DNA of 64,000 nucleotides from Bactrocera neohumeralis (taxonomy: Eukaryota; Arthropoda; Insecta; Diptera; Tephritidae). Where the stretch lies: the NCBI RefSeq assembly GCF_024586455.1, contig NW_026089625.1:124001-188000 (forward strand). Direction: 5' to 3'. Position 1 is the first letter of the stretch; each line of letters starts with the position of its first letter. The position numbers were made by a program, and so were the translations under genes. Shown here piece by piece: positions 11,101-23,039 of the stretch. The notes under the pieces were generated by a model, which did no database searches, had not been told where the DNA came from, and saw only the letters and a program-made list of their open reading frames with translations.

Positions 11101-12934
11101 TTTCATGCTGGCGTTTTCTAGCCAGTTTACGCTACCGCTATTTGCACGCGCTGTCCAGTCCAGTCAGTGAAGGACGCGCCTATTAATACCCGCTCGGCGC
11201 GCGCGGTTGGGGGTGGGGGTGACGGGTGGTGAAGGCACAGCGCTGTGTGTTACACAGTTCAAGCGAAAACAAGAAAACACATTTGAATTCCGCTTTCTCG
11301 CCTACGACAAATTTGTTGTTGTTGCGTGTGTGTGTAAAAACTTTTTTCTGAGCCAATGCCAACCCGCAGTGAAAGCGGGAAATTTGCTTGTTTTACTAAT
11401 GTAATGGAAATTCGAAAATTATCGAAAGCAGCGCAGGCAAAAAAACAATATTTTTTATGACCGAACGAAAAGTAAAAAAAACGAAAACGAAAAATAAATA
11501 AAAACAAGAACAAAATAAACACGTCCACACGACGCCCGAGTGACAGCTGAAAATTTGTGTCACAACATTTCACTGATGTCGCTAAAATGTTGTTATTACT
11601 GGCCGCTGGCTGTCGTACTGCTGACTAATGGTCGAAACTGCCTTGGCAACGTCAGTGTTTAGGTGTGTATGTCTGTGTGTTGGAGGCGGCATTACGGAAG
11701 TTTTCGGTTTTGCTCCCTTTTCCACCTTCTAGGCAATCGCAGGTAATGTAGCGGAAGTGTAAAAATTTCACTGATTTACTTGGCTAAATTAAAAATAAAC
11801 TTTGCGCATTACCGCTGGGGAGCAAAAGAGGAAAGGAGAAGAGGAGGCGGAGCGGAATGGAAAAAGGAAAGAACGAAGCAAATATTAGATTGACGGCATT
11901 GATTTATTTCTTGACGAGTAAATCAAGTGAAAACGCTGTTTTTTATTTAATTTAATTTTGCTTCATTGGGAAGGTAATCAAAGCGATTTAATAAAAAATG
12001 CCGCCGTTTGTTGACAGCAAAGTAAATAAGTTGGAAAAACAACTGTATTGAATTTACACTGAAAGGCGGTGCAGGAATGCTGGTACTTTTAATTAAGTTG
12101 CAAACTATAAAATTTCTTAGGAAGGGCGACAAAGGGCAGTGTGCTCCGAGAAGAGATTGTTTTGCTATTTGGAACTGTATACAGCGAATATTTCTGAAAA
12201 CAAATTTCAAATGTTATATTTGCATAGGTAGTTGTTATTAATACCGTAGTGTTTACAAGACCCCGAACGAAATTTGTTCAGCTTTATTTAATATATACAA
12301 ACAAACAATCAAATAATAGAAGGACTGTAAAAAATAATAATTGTGTAGCTTGTGAGTGGTTACCATCCATTGAGCTATGGTGAGCGCATGTAACAGTTAC
12401 TTCTAAAACTAGTAGAATAGTTGTTTTTAACATGAGAATTTAAAGGTGGATTGAAAGGTTGAATTTCTGCAGGGGGTCATATAGCTCCGAGTTCAATAGC
12501 TGGGGATAGTCTAGTATGAGAAAATGCTCAGAAGAAAGATATAAAAATAAAACTCTAATAAAATGAATAAAATTATTCATAAACGTAATCCTAATGTAAT
12601 ATTAGTATAGACCAACAATTTTTCTACTGAATATTTTAGAGGACTAACGAGGATACGATCCGAAAATTTCATTTATTTTCTTCTTTTTACCAATAAATTT
12701 CATGAATCTCGAAGAGATTTCATATACCAAAATCAGAATTTGTAAAAGCATTTTTTATTTTTTAATTGGAGTAAGAAATAAGATATGTTAATATTTAAAC
12801 CAAAAACTGGAGTAAAAAGGGATTAAATGTGAATATTTACATACATATTCTTGCAGAAAACTATAGTTAAAAGTAAAGAAATATCATCGAAAGTAAGACC
12901 GCTAAAGAAAAAAAAAAAGAAAAAATTAAACCTC
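8199..12934. other. Long gene-free region
   Basis: No host exon, RNA gene or transposon was recognised in 4.7 kb. Overlapping short frames near 9.0-9.6, 9.8-10.6 and 10.9-11.6 kb have no recognisable domains. A CpG-rich and G-rich patch lies around 11.14-11.24 kb (see findings). Poly-A/T runs and a CA run near 9.57 kb are ordinary low-complexity sequence. The region could be intronic or regulatory. Confidence 0.35.
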
Positions 12935-13320
12935 GCATGCACCGAAGCAGGAATGTCCTTCACTAATAAAAAAAAGTTTCGTACAAGGACTTGATTACGA
13001 TCGATCAGTTGATGTGGCAGCTCTAGCTATGCTGTAGTGGCCCGATCTGAACAATTCTTTCGGTGATTGTAATGCTGCTTTGGGCAATTAGTCATGCCAA
13101 CTCTCGTGAATATACCTTGTCAAAAGTTTACTATACAAAGACTTAATTCCGATCGTTCAGTTTGTATAGCAACTATATGCTTCTTGTGAAGAACTGAGCG
13201 ACTAGTTCACGTATATACGGACGGACAGCCGGCTATGGCTTAACCGTTTAGCTCATCACGCTGATGATTTACATAGAAACTTTATAGAATCTCCGACGTT
13301 TTTTTAATATAATATTTTTA
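12935..13320 (-). repeat. Dispersed repeat family A, copy 3 (antisense)
   Basis: On the minus strand it carries the family blocks: AACTGAACGATCGGAATTAA, a TTGGCATGACTAATTGCCC version of the GAAATTTGG block, AATTGTTCAGATCGGGCCAC, and a tract with TCCGTCCGTATATACGTGAA. The end near 12940 shows TGCACCGAAG-like terminal sequence as CATGCACCGAAGC. It is a partial, diverged copy. Confidence 0.65.
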
Positions 13321-13599
13321 ATTAGGATTGTCGGGATTACAAAATAAATAAAAAATTTTATTCATATGTTAAAATCAGCGCTTATCATATATGTTCGTTG
13401 AACTCGATATCACCATTCAAACCCCGGGAAATGATGGCACCATTCAAGCGCAACTTCAGCAGACGGTAAAGGTGTCGTGCAGTTGGTTGGCCACCATATG
13501 CGTGATTAGACAACGTTCCCACTGCTTAGAGACAGGTAAAGTTGACATTCCTCCCGAATGCTGGTAAGAGCTCTGATGTGAATGGCAAAGATTTAGGTC
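13321..13599. other. Short unassigned stretch before the LINE
   Basis: No recognisable protein. It may be decayed 5-prime sequence of the adjacent non-LTR element, but I cannot show it. Confidence 0.25.
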
Positions 13600-14929
13600 T
13601 ATTAATCCCTCACCGTTTTTTCATAAAACGCTGAAAAAGCTTATGGACTTGAATAGCGGGAGCAGCTTACCGAGAGACTTTATATTGGGGGTTCAACATG
13701 CTTCCACCAAAGGTAGGTTGGTAGAGACTGCTCTGGATGCCGTCGGTGTGGTTGGAACATTTTTTGACATTGAGGAAGCATTCAAAAATGTGCAGCCGAT
13801 AGCGGTCATTAGTTCTTTGGATAGATTTGGGCTTGACACAAACCTCATCTCATATACTGCCTTCTCTGCTGCCAATAGAGGCCCCGCAAAGAGCGGTTAC
13901 TCGGTTTTACTCTGGGTCTTAGTGCTAAATGATCTATTAAAAGAACTTGAGAGATAAGGCTATCGGATGATAGCCTATGCAGATGATTTTACTCCCATGG
14001 TTAAAGGAAAATACCTGAATACCTTTCACGAGTTAACACAAGATTACAACAATGTGGTAGCTAGCTGGGCGGAAAAAAGCGGCCTAGTAGTCAATTAAAA
14101 TTGGCTTTATTTTCCAGAAGATAAAAAATCCCGGATTCACTCCAGTTGTATCCTAACCCTATTCTAACAGAGCTATTAGGAAGAGGTGCAGTGAGCTTTT
14201 TCACGGATTGTTCGAAGCTCAAGGGGAAATTTGAAGGGGAGTCAATCAACTCTTGACTCATCAATCAACTCAGACTGCTAAACCTCTGTAATGCCTTTCA
14301 AACACAAGTGGCAGCCATCTAGGCAGCAGCATATAAATTTCTACTAAGCGCCGCTGTTTTTAGGGAAGTAGGCATCATCTATGTTTGCAAAACAAGACGT
14401 CCGTACCCAAATTCATACAGGATGGGAACTAGCAGGGGTCTTCCTGTTTTTTGTACATTCGGGCGCTGGATCTATGGGCTTCGCGTGAGCTCAGCAAGAT
14501 CCTTAAAACTGTTAGCTCATTGCAGGGCTCACATCGCAGCAATGATAGGCGGCCATCCTGGACACTGTCCCATTCACACTCACGCGGTGAGCCGAAACTT
14601 TTTGGGGTTCTTAACTTGTCCAAGTTGCAATGAGGTAGATGTGGTGTAAATATCTACACGCTTTCTCCTCCACTGTCCAGTTTTCGCCATACTAAAGTTG
14701 AAGCATGTCGATTGCTATAATTTTTACGAACCCTACGAATTTGCTGGAATTGATATTTGGTGCCACAATAAATTTGTGGAAGACGTCTTGTCGATATGCA
14801 ACGGTCTTTTTGATACATACAAGGGAGCTCTGGGCATAACAATGGCGAAGCATCTTTAACAGTTCAACTGAGATTATATGTGACTTCACGAGGAAGCAGC
14901 CTATTTACCCATCCTACCCTAACCTAATT
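13600..14929 (+). pseudogene. Non-LTR retrotransposon (LINE) remnant: reverse transcriptase, RNase H and zinc-motif tail
   Basis: The frame opening at 13643 contains a QHASTKGR stretch and then FFDIEEAF (Asp about residue 42), the first catalytic box of LINE reverse transcriptases. An in-frame TAA at 13955-13957 interrupts it, after which the frame continues into IAYADDF, with YADD coded at 13977-13988. Downstream, near 14190, FFTDCSKLKG and later a QVAAI*AAA stretch resemble the RNase H domain found in I/LOA/R1-type elements. Near 14560-14690 HPGHCPIHTHA, CPSCNEVD and LHCPVF resemble the C-terminal Cys/His tail. The end, CCTACCCTAACCTAATT, looks like a LINE 3-prime terminus. It is 5-prime truncated, with stops and frameshifts. 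Target-primed reverse transcription is the family function; this copy is dead. Confidence 0.8.
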
Positions 14930-16724
14930 CAGTCCTTTTTTAATGCATTACTTGCAACGTTGACTGCAATGCCATGTGAAAAATTCGGGAACTCAATCTA
15001 TTACTTCTAAGAATTATCAATCAATATTTTGTTGGATATAAATTATTTACATAAAATGTGTTAATTATTCACTTAAAAAGCTCGTAAAATGCCGGTGTTA
15101 ACCACTTCACTACACTCGTTGGCCCTCAGAGCTTTTCAAAAAGTCATACCAAACTTTCTCTGAATGCACTCATTTTCAAACTAATTTCATGCTAGAATGA
15201 ATTGGAGTGAAAAAAGTCGGCACTGCATATCGGTTTTTAATTTCATGACAAATTTTGGCCGCAACCTTTTGATATTATATTCCGCCGGCGGTATTGTTTA
15301 TATTTCCATGTCGAAACACTGATCTTGATTTGATTTTACGGCGTACAAAATATAATGCGCATATGCAGATTTGTGTATTTGTAGATATGTATGTATGTAT
15401 GTATATAATACATTTCGGTTGATTGCAAATGCGAATTTTGTTCAGCATCCAATTTCCGTTTCGGTGAACATATGGTTTGGAATTATGAAATTCGCTTGAA
15501 ATATACACTGCGCACGAGGTCAATATGCAATGAAATGATATTTGGTGAGAAGCACATTTCACATCATGCCCACACTATGCAAATTATCTCTTGATGAATC
15601 ACTGATTTCCGGAAGCTACAAATTTTCATTTATTATAATTATCACGACTGTGTATTGAGTGCGAACCAACAAACGTATTTGCTGGTTGCAAATATTCCAA
15701 TTTTCTGTTATTAATTTATTTATCAAGCAACTAAATCTAGAATTCATTATTATCTTTTATTTGTATAGTAAATTTCGACTTTCAGCGAGTTTTTAATTAT
15801 TTTGTTTAAATTTCACTAAATCTCGTATATGTATGATATTGATTTCAGCTCAGTCGAAAATTATGCTGAGTGATGAAAGGGCTGATACTAAAAATAACAG
15901 AAAAATAGCATATCTAGCACATTTTCCTGCTAAAAACCATACTAAACTTATTTCTACAAATTTATTTGTAATTTTACGATATAATACACTCGAATACGTC
16001 GAAACTATTCCAAAATAGTCTGTAAATATATACTATATGTTTGCTACAGCGTAAGAGATTATGTAATAGATGTTAAATTTAATGGTTTACGTATGTATAT
16101 CGTAAAGCTCTTATTTCTGACGGATTACACGCAGTTCTCGTCACCGCCAACTTCTTCGCCTGTTTCGCCAATGCCTTTGACAACCCGATATTAATTGCTG
16201 TGGAATACACAACAACAGTCTCGCAGGCTTAGGGGACTGTTTTCGTTGTTAATATTACACACGCGACGCCGCGCCAAATCCAATGTCTCAATTTAGTCCG
16301 CCGACAGCTGGGCAGTAAAAAGCCAAGAGGCAGCGCAAGTGAAAACAAGCAATTGCCTCCGAAAGCAGTTTGATTACGTGTATGTATTGTTGTTGTTTGC
16401 TTGTCAAATCCTTACACCCGTCGGAGACAACAAATAAACAAACAGATCTTATATAATAGCATATCAATGGGTGAATAGCTTAGTATGTATACACACATAG
16501 GCATATAAGCTTTTATATATGTATGTATATTGAAATATACGTAGGTTGCCTTTTATGTTTCGCGATTTGGCAACACTAGTGCTGCAATATCAAGCTCACA
16601 ACTTTTTCGTAAGGTTTCAGATTTTTGAAGTTATAATTACATACCCAGAACCTTACAAGACGCTAGTTGTGGTGTTTACAGTTACTTAAAAAATTCAACT
16701 CGTCTAGAAAATGGGGTAAAATCG
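14930..16724. other. Gene-free stretch with TATG microsatellite
   Basis: No gene recognised. A short (TATG)n run lies at about 15386-15404. A slightly more GC-rich segment at about 16120-16440 has no open coding frame of note and could be regulatory. Confidence 0.3.
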
Positions 16725-17275
16725 CAATCATTTTTATGGGACTATATTTTAAAACTTTACAAAAGTGATGATGAAGCTTGATCAGAGACCAGTAGTTGTT
16801 AATGGCATAATGAATTCAATGGAGATCGTACATCACTCTGAGGCAAATTTCATGAGGTCGTCATGTGATCTTTAGAGAGACTGTGATAGCTATAGACTAC
16901 TAGAACAACACAGAACAATAAATTCTGAGTAGAGTACAATCAATTGTTTCTCAGTTGTTTATCAAAAAATCAGAAAATCAACCGTGGAAGATGGATCACT
17001 CTTCGACACGACAATTCGAGCTCTCACATCCTGACTGAAACAACTGCATTCTTGAGCACTTTTTGAGCATTAGTTCGGACTTGGCACCGTGATACTTCTT
17101 TATATTTCCCTACGTAAGAAAGAAACTAAGCGGTCAACACTTTTCGACACCTGAAGGGTGTCAATCAGAGTAACAAAAGCGCATCGACAATTGTTTCAAT
17201 CGCATGCAAGAGTATTTACATCTTAATGGAGAATAGTTTGAAAAACAATAAACTTATTTTCGATGTATTATATTA
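16725..17275 (+). pseudogene. Mariner transposase remnant (C-terminal half)
   Basis: Broken frames show mariner landmarks. A block near 17010 reads RPHILTETTAFL. Near 17075-17110 is SDLAP followed by a CDTSLYF/FFLFP-like stretch, the position of the third catalytic Asp. Then come KKLSGQHFSTPEG and, near 17190-17240, RIDNCFNRMQEYLHLNGE ahead of a terminal FEKQ. Several stops and frame changes make it non-functional. The wording suggests a mariner lineage distinct from the copies at 38 and 57 kb. Confidence 0.72.
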
Positions 17276-18784
17276 GTTTTTACTCTCTAATTCCAAAATA
17301 TAAAAGGAAACCCTCGAATAAAGTTAGTTATATGTGCCCAGAAACACTTATAATACTAACCAACCGATTAACCCATCTATGTACATACATGTTCGTAAGC
17401 GCAAGTACCGAATGTTTAAATTTTGATTGAGTATAGCACTTCGCCTTATTAGAGATACAGCTAGCAGCCAAATATTATACATACATACATATATACATAT
17501 CTATATACTACATATATGAATTATTGTATATTTTGCGTATGTGTGGCAGACTAAATTTGCACATGTGTCCAAACCAAAGACAAGGCAAGACGAGAGAATT
17601 TTGTTTGTTGATACAACAAAAAAAGTGGGGAAAGAATTCAGCCGCAATACGAATATTAAAGAAAACAATAATTAAGGCTGATGCAGTAAGAGCTGAAGAG
17701 AATTCCAAAACAATATGCTTATAAATTGATATTTTCTCTTGGCCTTAGTTTATAAAGCTCAATTCTTTAATTATATTAAAGGATCAACTAACTTTGTATT
17801 TAAAATGCGATAGAGGAAGGCTTCTGGCGAGAGCAGTGCAGGTAGTATGTAGAAGATTTTGAGAGTTCGTGAAGTATGGAAGAGTTAAATTTAAAGGAAA
17901 ATATAACAAAATAGTGAAAGAGTTTAAAATTTTCAGTATTTTTATAACACAATTCAAGCTTATGTTCTTTTTTTATATACAAACATCAGTTTATTAATTA
18001 GTAGAATTTCTCACATACATATGTACATATGCCATATACGCATCGTAATCTACTACAAGTGGCCTACTACTCTTACTAAATTCATATCCCAGTGCGTTCC
18101 AATCAAATTTAACATACAGATGTATCTACACAAATTCCCGACTAATAGTTACACTTCCTTTACTGCGTTATGTCCTCGTTATTGCTGTAGTCACAAAAAG
18201 AAATAGTCTATTTTATAAAGACATGTGATGTACTTCTCTCCACACACTAACATACGCTCTTTATAAGCACGCACGTATGCGATTATGTTAGTGTCTAAGC
18301 ACATAATCCCCGTTGTTTCGTCCAACGTCTGAGTGGAATGTACGATTATGTATTATCCGCAGCCGATAGGATTTCTTTTAGCGCAATTCAATTGAAATTG
18401 ATAAGGATATAAGCATTTAATAAAGTCATGTCAATGGACTTCGTCGGCATTGTTGTTGAGTTGTATTCGGCTTCTGTCAGATTATGTAAGGGCGGTGGGT
18501 TGATTGAGATGAAAATAATATTCCACCGTCGTAGGGGTTTAAGGTACGTGTTCTGCTGAGTTTTGCAGTGTTTTTTATGAATACGCTTGAGTAATAAACA
18601 ACCTTATGAGCAGTTTAAAAAATTTCGAAATGTTTGCTCAAATTATTACTACTTGTATTACTCAGGGGACCAATTAATGAATTAGCAAATAATTGAATTA
18701 ACATTTAAATTATTATTTATTGTACCCCGAAAATCTCAATTTAACATAATATTAATATTTCTAATCCCAAACATCGGTTTGACA
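17276..18784. other. Gene-free stretch
   Basis: Nothing recognised beyond AT-rich low-complexity DNA and TACATA runs near 17.48 and 18.02 kb. Confidence 0.3.
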
Positions 18785-19270
18785 AAAAACAAATAAGGAA
18801 GGATAAAGTTCGGGTGCAACCGAACATTTTATACTCTTGCAACTTACAGGAACCAAATCCAGGGAAAGGGAAAGGTGTAAAATGTCAACCAGAGGATCGG
18901 AATCCAAGCAATTTTATATATACATATTTACATATACTATATATAACTATTAGACTAACCGACATATTCGGCATGATATTTGTTACAAAAATGAAAATCA
19001 TTATACTATATGTAGGATATGGGCGTTGGGGTAGTATCGACCCGATTTTATTAATTAACTATTATCATGCCATATACTCAATAATGTTCCTTGGGTTTTA
19101 TCAATGTACCTCACATACATTCACTAATGATAGCAAAGCCAGCCGGATGTGCGAAAATCCTGATATTAGTTATATGGGAGCTAGGTCAAATTTTCGGCCA
19201 ATTTTCTCTATTTTAAGCACAAAGATATACTGCTATGAATCAAATATATTCTGCAATTTTCATTGAGATA
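18785..19270 (+). repeat. Dispersed repeat family B, copy 1
   Basis: Opens with GTTCGGGTGCAACCGAAC, an almost perfect palindrome, followed by ATTTTATACTCTTGCAACTT. Inside are a GATATGGGCGTTGGGGTAG segment and a TATATGGGAGCTAGGTCAAA segment. The 150-codon frame starting at 18814 runs through this repeat and has no protein domain, so I regard it as non-coding. A second, reversed member of the family is at about 44470-45342. Confidence 0.6.
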
Positions 19271-19384
19271 ACCAAAATACTGGCCAATGAAGGAATTGAG
19301 TTTAAAGAACACAGATCAGAAAAAAGTTTTTTTGTGAACAAATTTGACATCGGTCGAACTATTACTTTATGGGGTATAACATTT

Positions 19385-19908
19385 TGAGTGAAACAACTTA
19401 TGTCAGTTTACAAAAAATGGATCAAAAGAAATTTCGTGTATTAACAAGGCAATGTTTTTTGGCGGAAAAACAACTGTTGAGGAGTGGTGACGAGGTGAAA
19501 TAAGCAGCAGGGACGATGAGAGCAGTGGACGTTCTAAAGAAGCTGTTACCGACCGAAACACTAAAACAAAGCCCCCAAAAAATGTCTGAGGACCATAAAG
19601 TGAAGTTGTTGGACAGAGTTGAGACTATAAAAATATCAACAGATCGTGTTGGATATATAGTACTCATATTGTGAATGAATATTCGGGTATACGAAAAATC
19701 TGTGCAAGGTAGGTGCTGTGCGAGCTAAAAATCAACCAGGAACAAAAACCAATTGATCATTCTTAGCAGTGTTTGAAGCTGCTCAATCTTAATAAAACCA
19801 TATTTTTGCGTCGATATATAGTATGACAACAGATGCAACATGGTTCCATCATTTCACACCGGAGTGCAATCGGCGGTCAGCCGAGTGGACCTTGATACTC
19901 ATTTTCAA
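19385..19908 (+). pseudogene. Mariner transposase remnant
   Basis: Frames in order show MDQKKFRVL (start near 19412), a TVEEW-like block, RDDESSGRSKEAVTD, then DHKVKLL followed by TIKISTDRVGYI (the second helix-turn-helix region). Near 19690-19750 is an IRVYEKSVQG/ENQPGTKTN-like stretch. Near 19830-19905 is MTTDATWFHHFTPEC and NRRSAEWT. That block carries the first catalytic Asp in intact relatives, but here the usual Asp-Glu pair reads Asp-Ala. Multiple frameshifts. The C-terminal half with the remaining catalytic residues is absent. Confidence 0.78.
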
Positions 19909-19910
19909 GC

Positions 19911-21339
19911 TAAAGACGATCGCTATAAACTTTTTATCACCCTCGAAGGTAAGTGTATTGAATATTAGGTAAAATCAAATTTTATCAAAAAAAATTTAGT
20001 TTCTACGTTAGTTTATGAACAGGGCACAATAGACTGTAGGCCACAGTGCAAAACCTCAATTTTTACTATCTATCTAGCCTATGAAGCTTTCAGCCAACTT
20101 CTTATGATCCTTTAAATATTGTTTATACTACAATATAAACGGGGCAAACTTTTGCCTGAAATATGCAAAATAATAAAAAAAATGTATTATTTTAGTACAT
20201 ACCCCCATGTATGACATATTTATAAAATAGTGATATATAGACAATTGTTCAAAAGTTGTTTTTGTTTTCAATTTTAGTTTTCAACAATATAAAATAGCAA
20301 TTGGTAATTGTTGTTGTAATAAATTAAATACAAATTACAGTATAATAACAGATCGCATCTACATACATATATTCATGGTTCGACAGCGGCGAACTAAGTT
20401 GTCAACAGCAAATAATAATTTGCCGGCTTATGATTACTAAATCAAGCAAATAAAAAATTATAAATTAAATGTCGGCAAAACGATTGAAATCGTGTGTGCG
20501 CGTGCAGGTTTGCTGCTCATTGCAATAAATTATTTATAATTATAAAATTCACTTATGAACAACACTGAATTCATGGCGATTTTATGCCTGCATAAATCTA
20601 GCTACAAATACACACTAACATGTGAGTATATACGTATGTGTGTACTTTCATGTAATTTACAAATACAACCACATATTTATACATATGTATATATAATGTA
20701 CAGATACATTAAATGTGGGCGCTTTGGAGCTTTTAAAGGGCTTTAACTAATTTAAGCAATTAGCAAAAAACTGATTGCATGCATTGTGCATCGAATAACG
20801 GGATGCAATAAAATCAATTCTATATTACAATACAATTTAATGTAATAACAACTATCAAAAGCGCAAATTTGTACTTTGACCCAGAAGTAAAATCATATTA
20901 CGAAAATAAAGGCATTCAATTTCATTTTGCATTTCTCAGCGGCTTTTATCGTAAGCGCGAGCTTCAATAGTAGTAAGTTGAAAATTGAAGCTTTAAAGGT
21001 TATACATTAATATATGTATGTATTCAATATAGTATATTGAATGTACATATTTATGAAGGTTTTCTAAGAATTTTTTAACTCGGCTCCCAAATGCTTCAAC
21101 ACCTTTGTCAGAGCCGGTGATATATGTATATGTATATACTATTTGTGGGCAAAAAACAGTAAGACTTTTTAATTTAAATTTCGCTCAAAAATCCATTCGA
21201 AATACTTTTTTTTGGTGTTTTTTTCTAGATTGGAACCAAATGTCAGATTAACATAAGGTTCAGTGTTTATTATACGCTTAGCTTACTGAAGTACATAAAG
21301 CGCAATCGGCGATTCTTATTATATCATATTTAAAATTTC
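19911..21339. other. Gene-free stretch
   Basis: AT-rich DNA; no gene or known element recognised. TATGTATATG-type runs occur near 21.12 kb. Confidence 0.3.
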
Positions 21340-22150
21340 TGATTCCGAAACATTCAAAATGTTGTAAAAGGCCGTCGATGAAATTTATTTGGTGCTAGAA
21401 AGTGTTTTTGATTGGTACCAATTGTTCAAAGACGGTTGAGAACGCGTTTACAGCGAATCACGTCCAGGACGGCCATCAACATCAACTGATAATCTACACG
21501 TCAATAAAATAAAGAAATTGGTGCTTGAGAATCGACGATTAAAAGTCAAAGATCTACTGGCATTGGAAAGATCAGTGAAAACCAAGTGAAAGGACGATTG
21601 CTTCCAAAATCACTAAATTTTTTCAAAAAACACGTCTGTGAAACAACGATTTCCGACTACCAGGATATCATGAAACATATTGTTACTGGCAATATGTTTT
21701 GGATCTATGCTTAAGACCAGGTAACAGATAACACTGTGGAACATTTTTTGGGATTATTGTCAGGGTGATGGTACTAGGTCAGGTTTTTCTTTTTTATGTC
21801 CAGTCTAGGTTTTTTTTTGTTGTTTTTTGTTAAACTACGGTTTTGCCAAAATGTTAAACTAAGCGAAAAAACATCAAGATAGGGAAAAAATTTAAAAGGT
21901 CATAAAAAAAAACTGACACATACGAACGTCAAACCCTTTGAGGGTTTTACTATACTGACCTAGTACCATCACCCTGACTTGGAATTTCACACCCCCCAGA
22001 TTAGCTGTTGTACTGTGTAATCAATCGGCCGAATATTGTGGCAAAAGTGAGCCGAGCGCGAAAAAATCCCGTCAGAGCAAGAAAAATGTAAGGTTATGTT
22101 GACAGTTTTTTTCGATTATCGGGTGTAGTGCACTTCTATACTATTTTAAT
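21340..22150 (+). pseudogene. Mariner transposase remnant split by a 220-bp insertion
   Basis: Left part: VFDWYQLFKDG, ERVYSESRPGRPSTS, DNLHVNKIKKLVLENRRLKV, KDLLALE and a KGRLLPKSLNFF stretch follow the mariner N-terminal DNA-binding order. ITGNMFWIYAYD-like sequence near 21690-21715 is the first catalytic block, with the Asp lost. A 220-bp inverted-repeat element then interrupts at 21759-21978. Right part: a Lys/Arg/Ser-rich stretch followed by KVMLTVFFDYR near 22090-22125, the block that directly follows in intact mariners. Sequence from about 21979 to 22040 is poorly matched. Non-functional by frameshifts and the insertion. Confidence 0.8.
21759..21978. mobile_element. 220-bp inverted-repeat MITE nested in a mariner
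   Basis: The two ends are perfect inverted repeats of 24 bases, beginning GTCAGGGTGATGGTACTAGG at 21759 and mirrored at 21955-21978. The interior is T-rich on the left and A-rich on the right, with no reading frame. Flanks read ATT before and TTG after; a TT on each side is the only flank identity I can see, so the target-site duplication is unclear. It is bracketed by two collinear pieces of one mariner transposase. Confidence 0.82.
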
Positions 22151-22599
22151 TTGTAATAGTAACAAATATATTTTTAGATATATCAGAGAAGCGTAAATGT
22201 TTTCACAAAATTTTTCCATAACCATAATTTTACTAGTACTTTGAACATTACCAATACTCTTTATTGTGATAATAATATTTTTTGGTCTTTAAATTAAGTT
22301 TAACTCGAATAACATTAGTTAACGCCAGACCCCCTTTTTCGGAAGCCTTACTGTAGATTGGCTACGGGAGCAAGGACATACAAAATAAATACTCGGTTAT
22401 TTAGATACCATAAATTTTGTAAATGTACAATATTATTTTTTTTTATTAACTAGAATGCCTCTTTAAAAAACATCACAAAAAAAACGTTCTTTGTGACTTC
22501 CAAGTAGTTAAAACCCATTAAGAGTGTATTCTAGTCCAGAAATATAAATACTCGTAAATCAGAATTCTTTTTCTTAATTCGATAGTTCATATAACCGTG
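22151..22599. other. Unassigned AT-rich stretch
   Basis: Nothing recognised; part may be decayed 3-prime sequence of the preceding mariner. Confidence 0.25.
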
Positions 22600-22601
22600 T
22601 A

Positions 22602-23021
22602 CACAGTAAACCAGCTAAGAAGAGCAATAAATGCAAATATGGTTATTTGACAAATTAATTGTTTGTATTGGTTGTTATTTCCTTCAGAGTTGTAATTTGT
22701 GTTAATCAAAAGCAAAGTAACCCAAAGTAAACATTTTTCTTTTTTTTTGAGAAATTATTTTTAATAAAATAAATTAAAACGAACATATTACACATAACTC
22801 CTGTTATGCTTGTTATATAAAATATCAATAATATTGATTCAATATAAATTGGTGAGTTTTATTTTAAACTTTCTAATAATTCTAAAAGTCAAATTTACAT
22901 TAGAAACCAAAAAAAATTGTTTGTAATTTTTTAAACAAGCTTCGTTGTATGGGTTAGTGAGAGAAAACTACTTATAAGTGCAAATACTTTCATGTATACT
23001 GCCAACGCCTGGTTTACTGTG
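22602..23021. mobile_element. 420-bp inverted-repeat element with TA flanks
   Basis: Perfect 13-base terminal inverted repeat CACAGTAAACCAG (22602-22614) mirrored as CTGGTTTACTGTG (23009-23021). TA lies immediately outside both ends (22600-22601 and 23022-23023), fitting a Tc1/mariner-type target duplication. The interior is AT-rich and non-coding, so it must depend on a transposase made elsewhere. Family unknown. Confidence 0.75.
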
Positions 23022-23039
23022 TACTCGGAATTATTTTAG

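Noticed and set aside
18814..19266. 150-codon frame within family B
   Set aside because: It coincides with a non-coding dispersed repeat that begins with a palindrome; no domain and the other copy lacks it.
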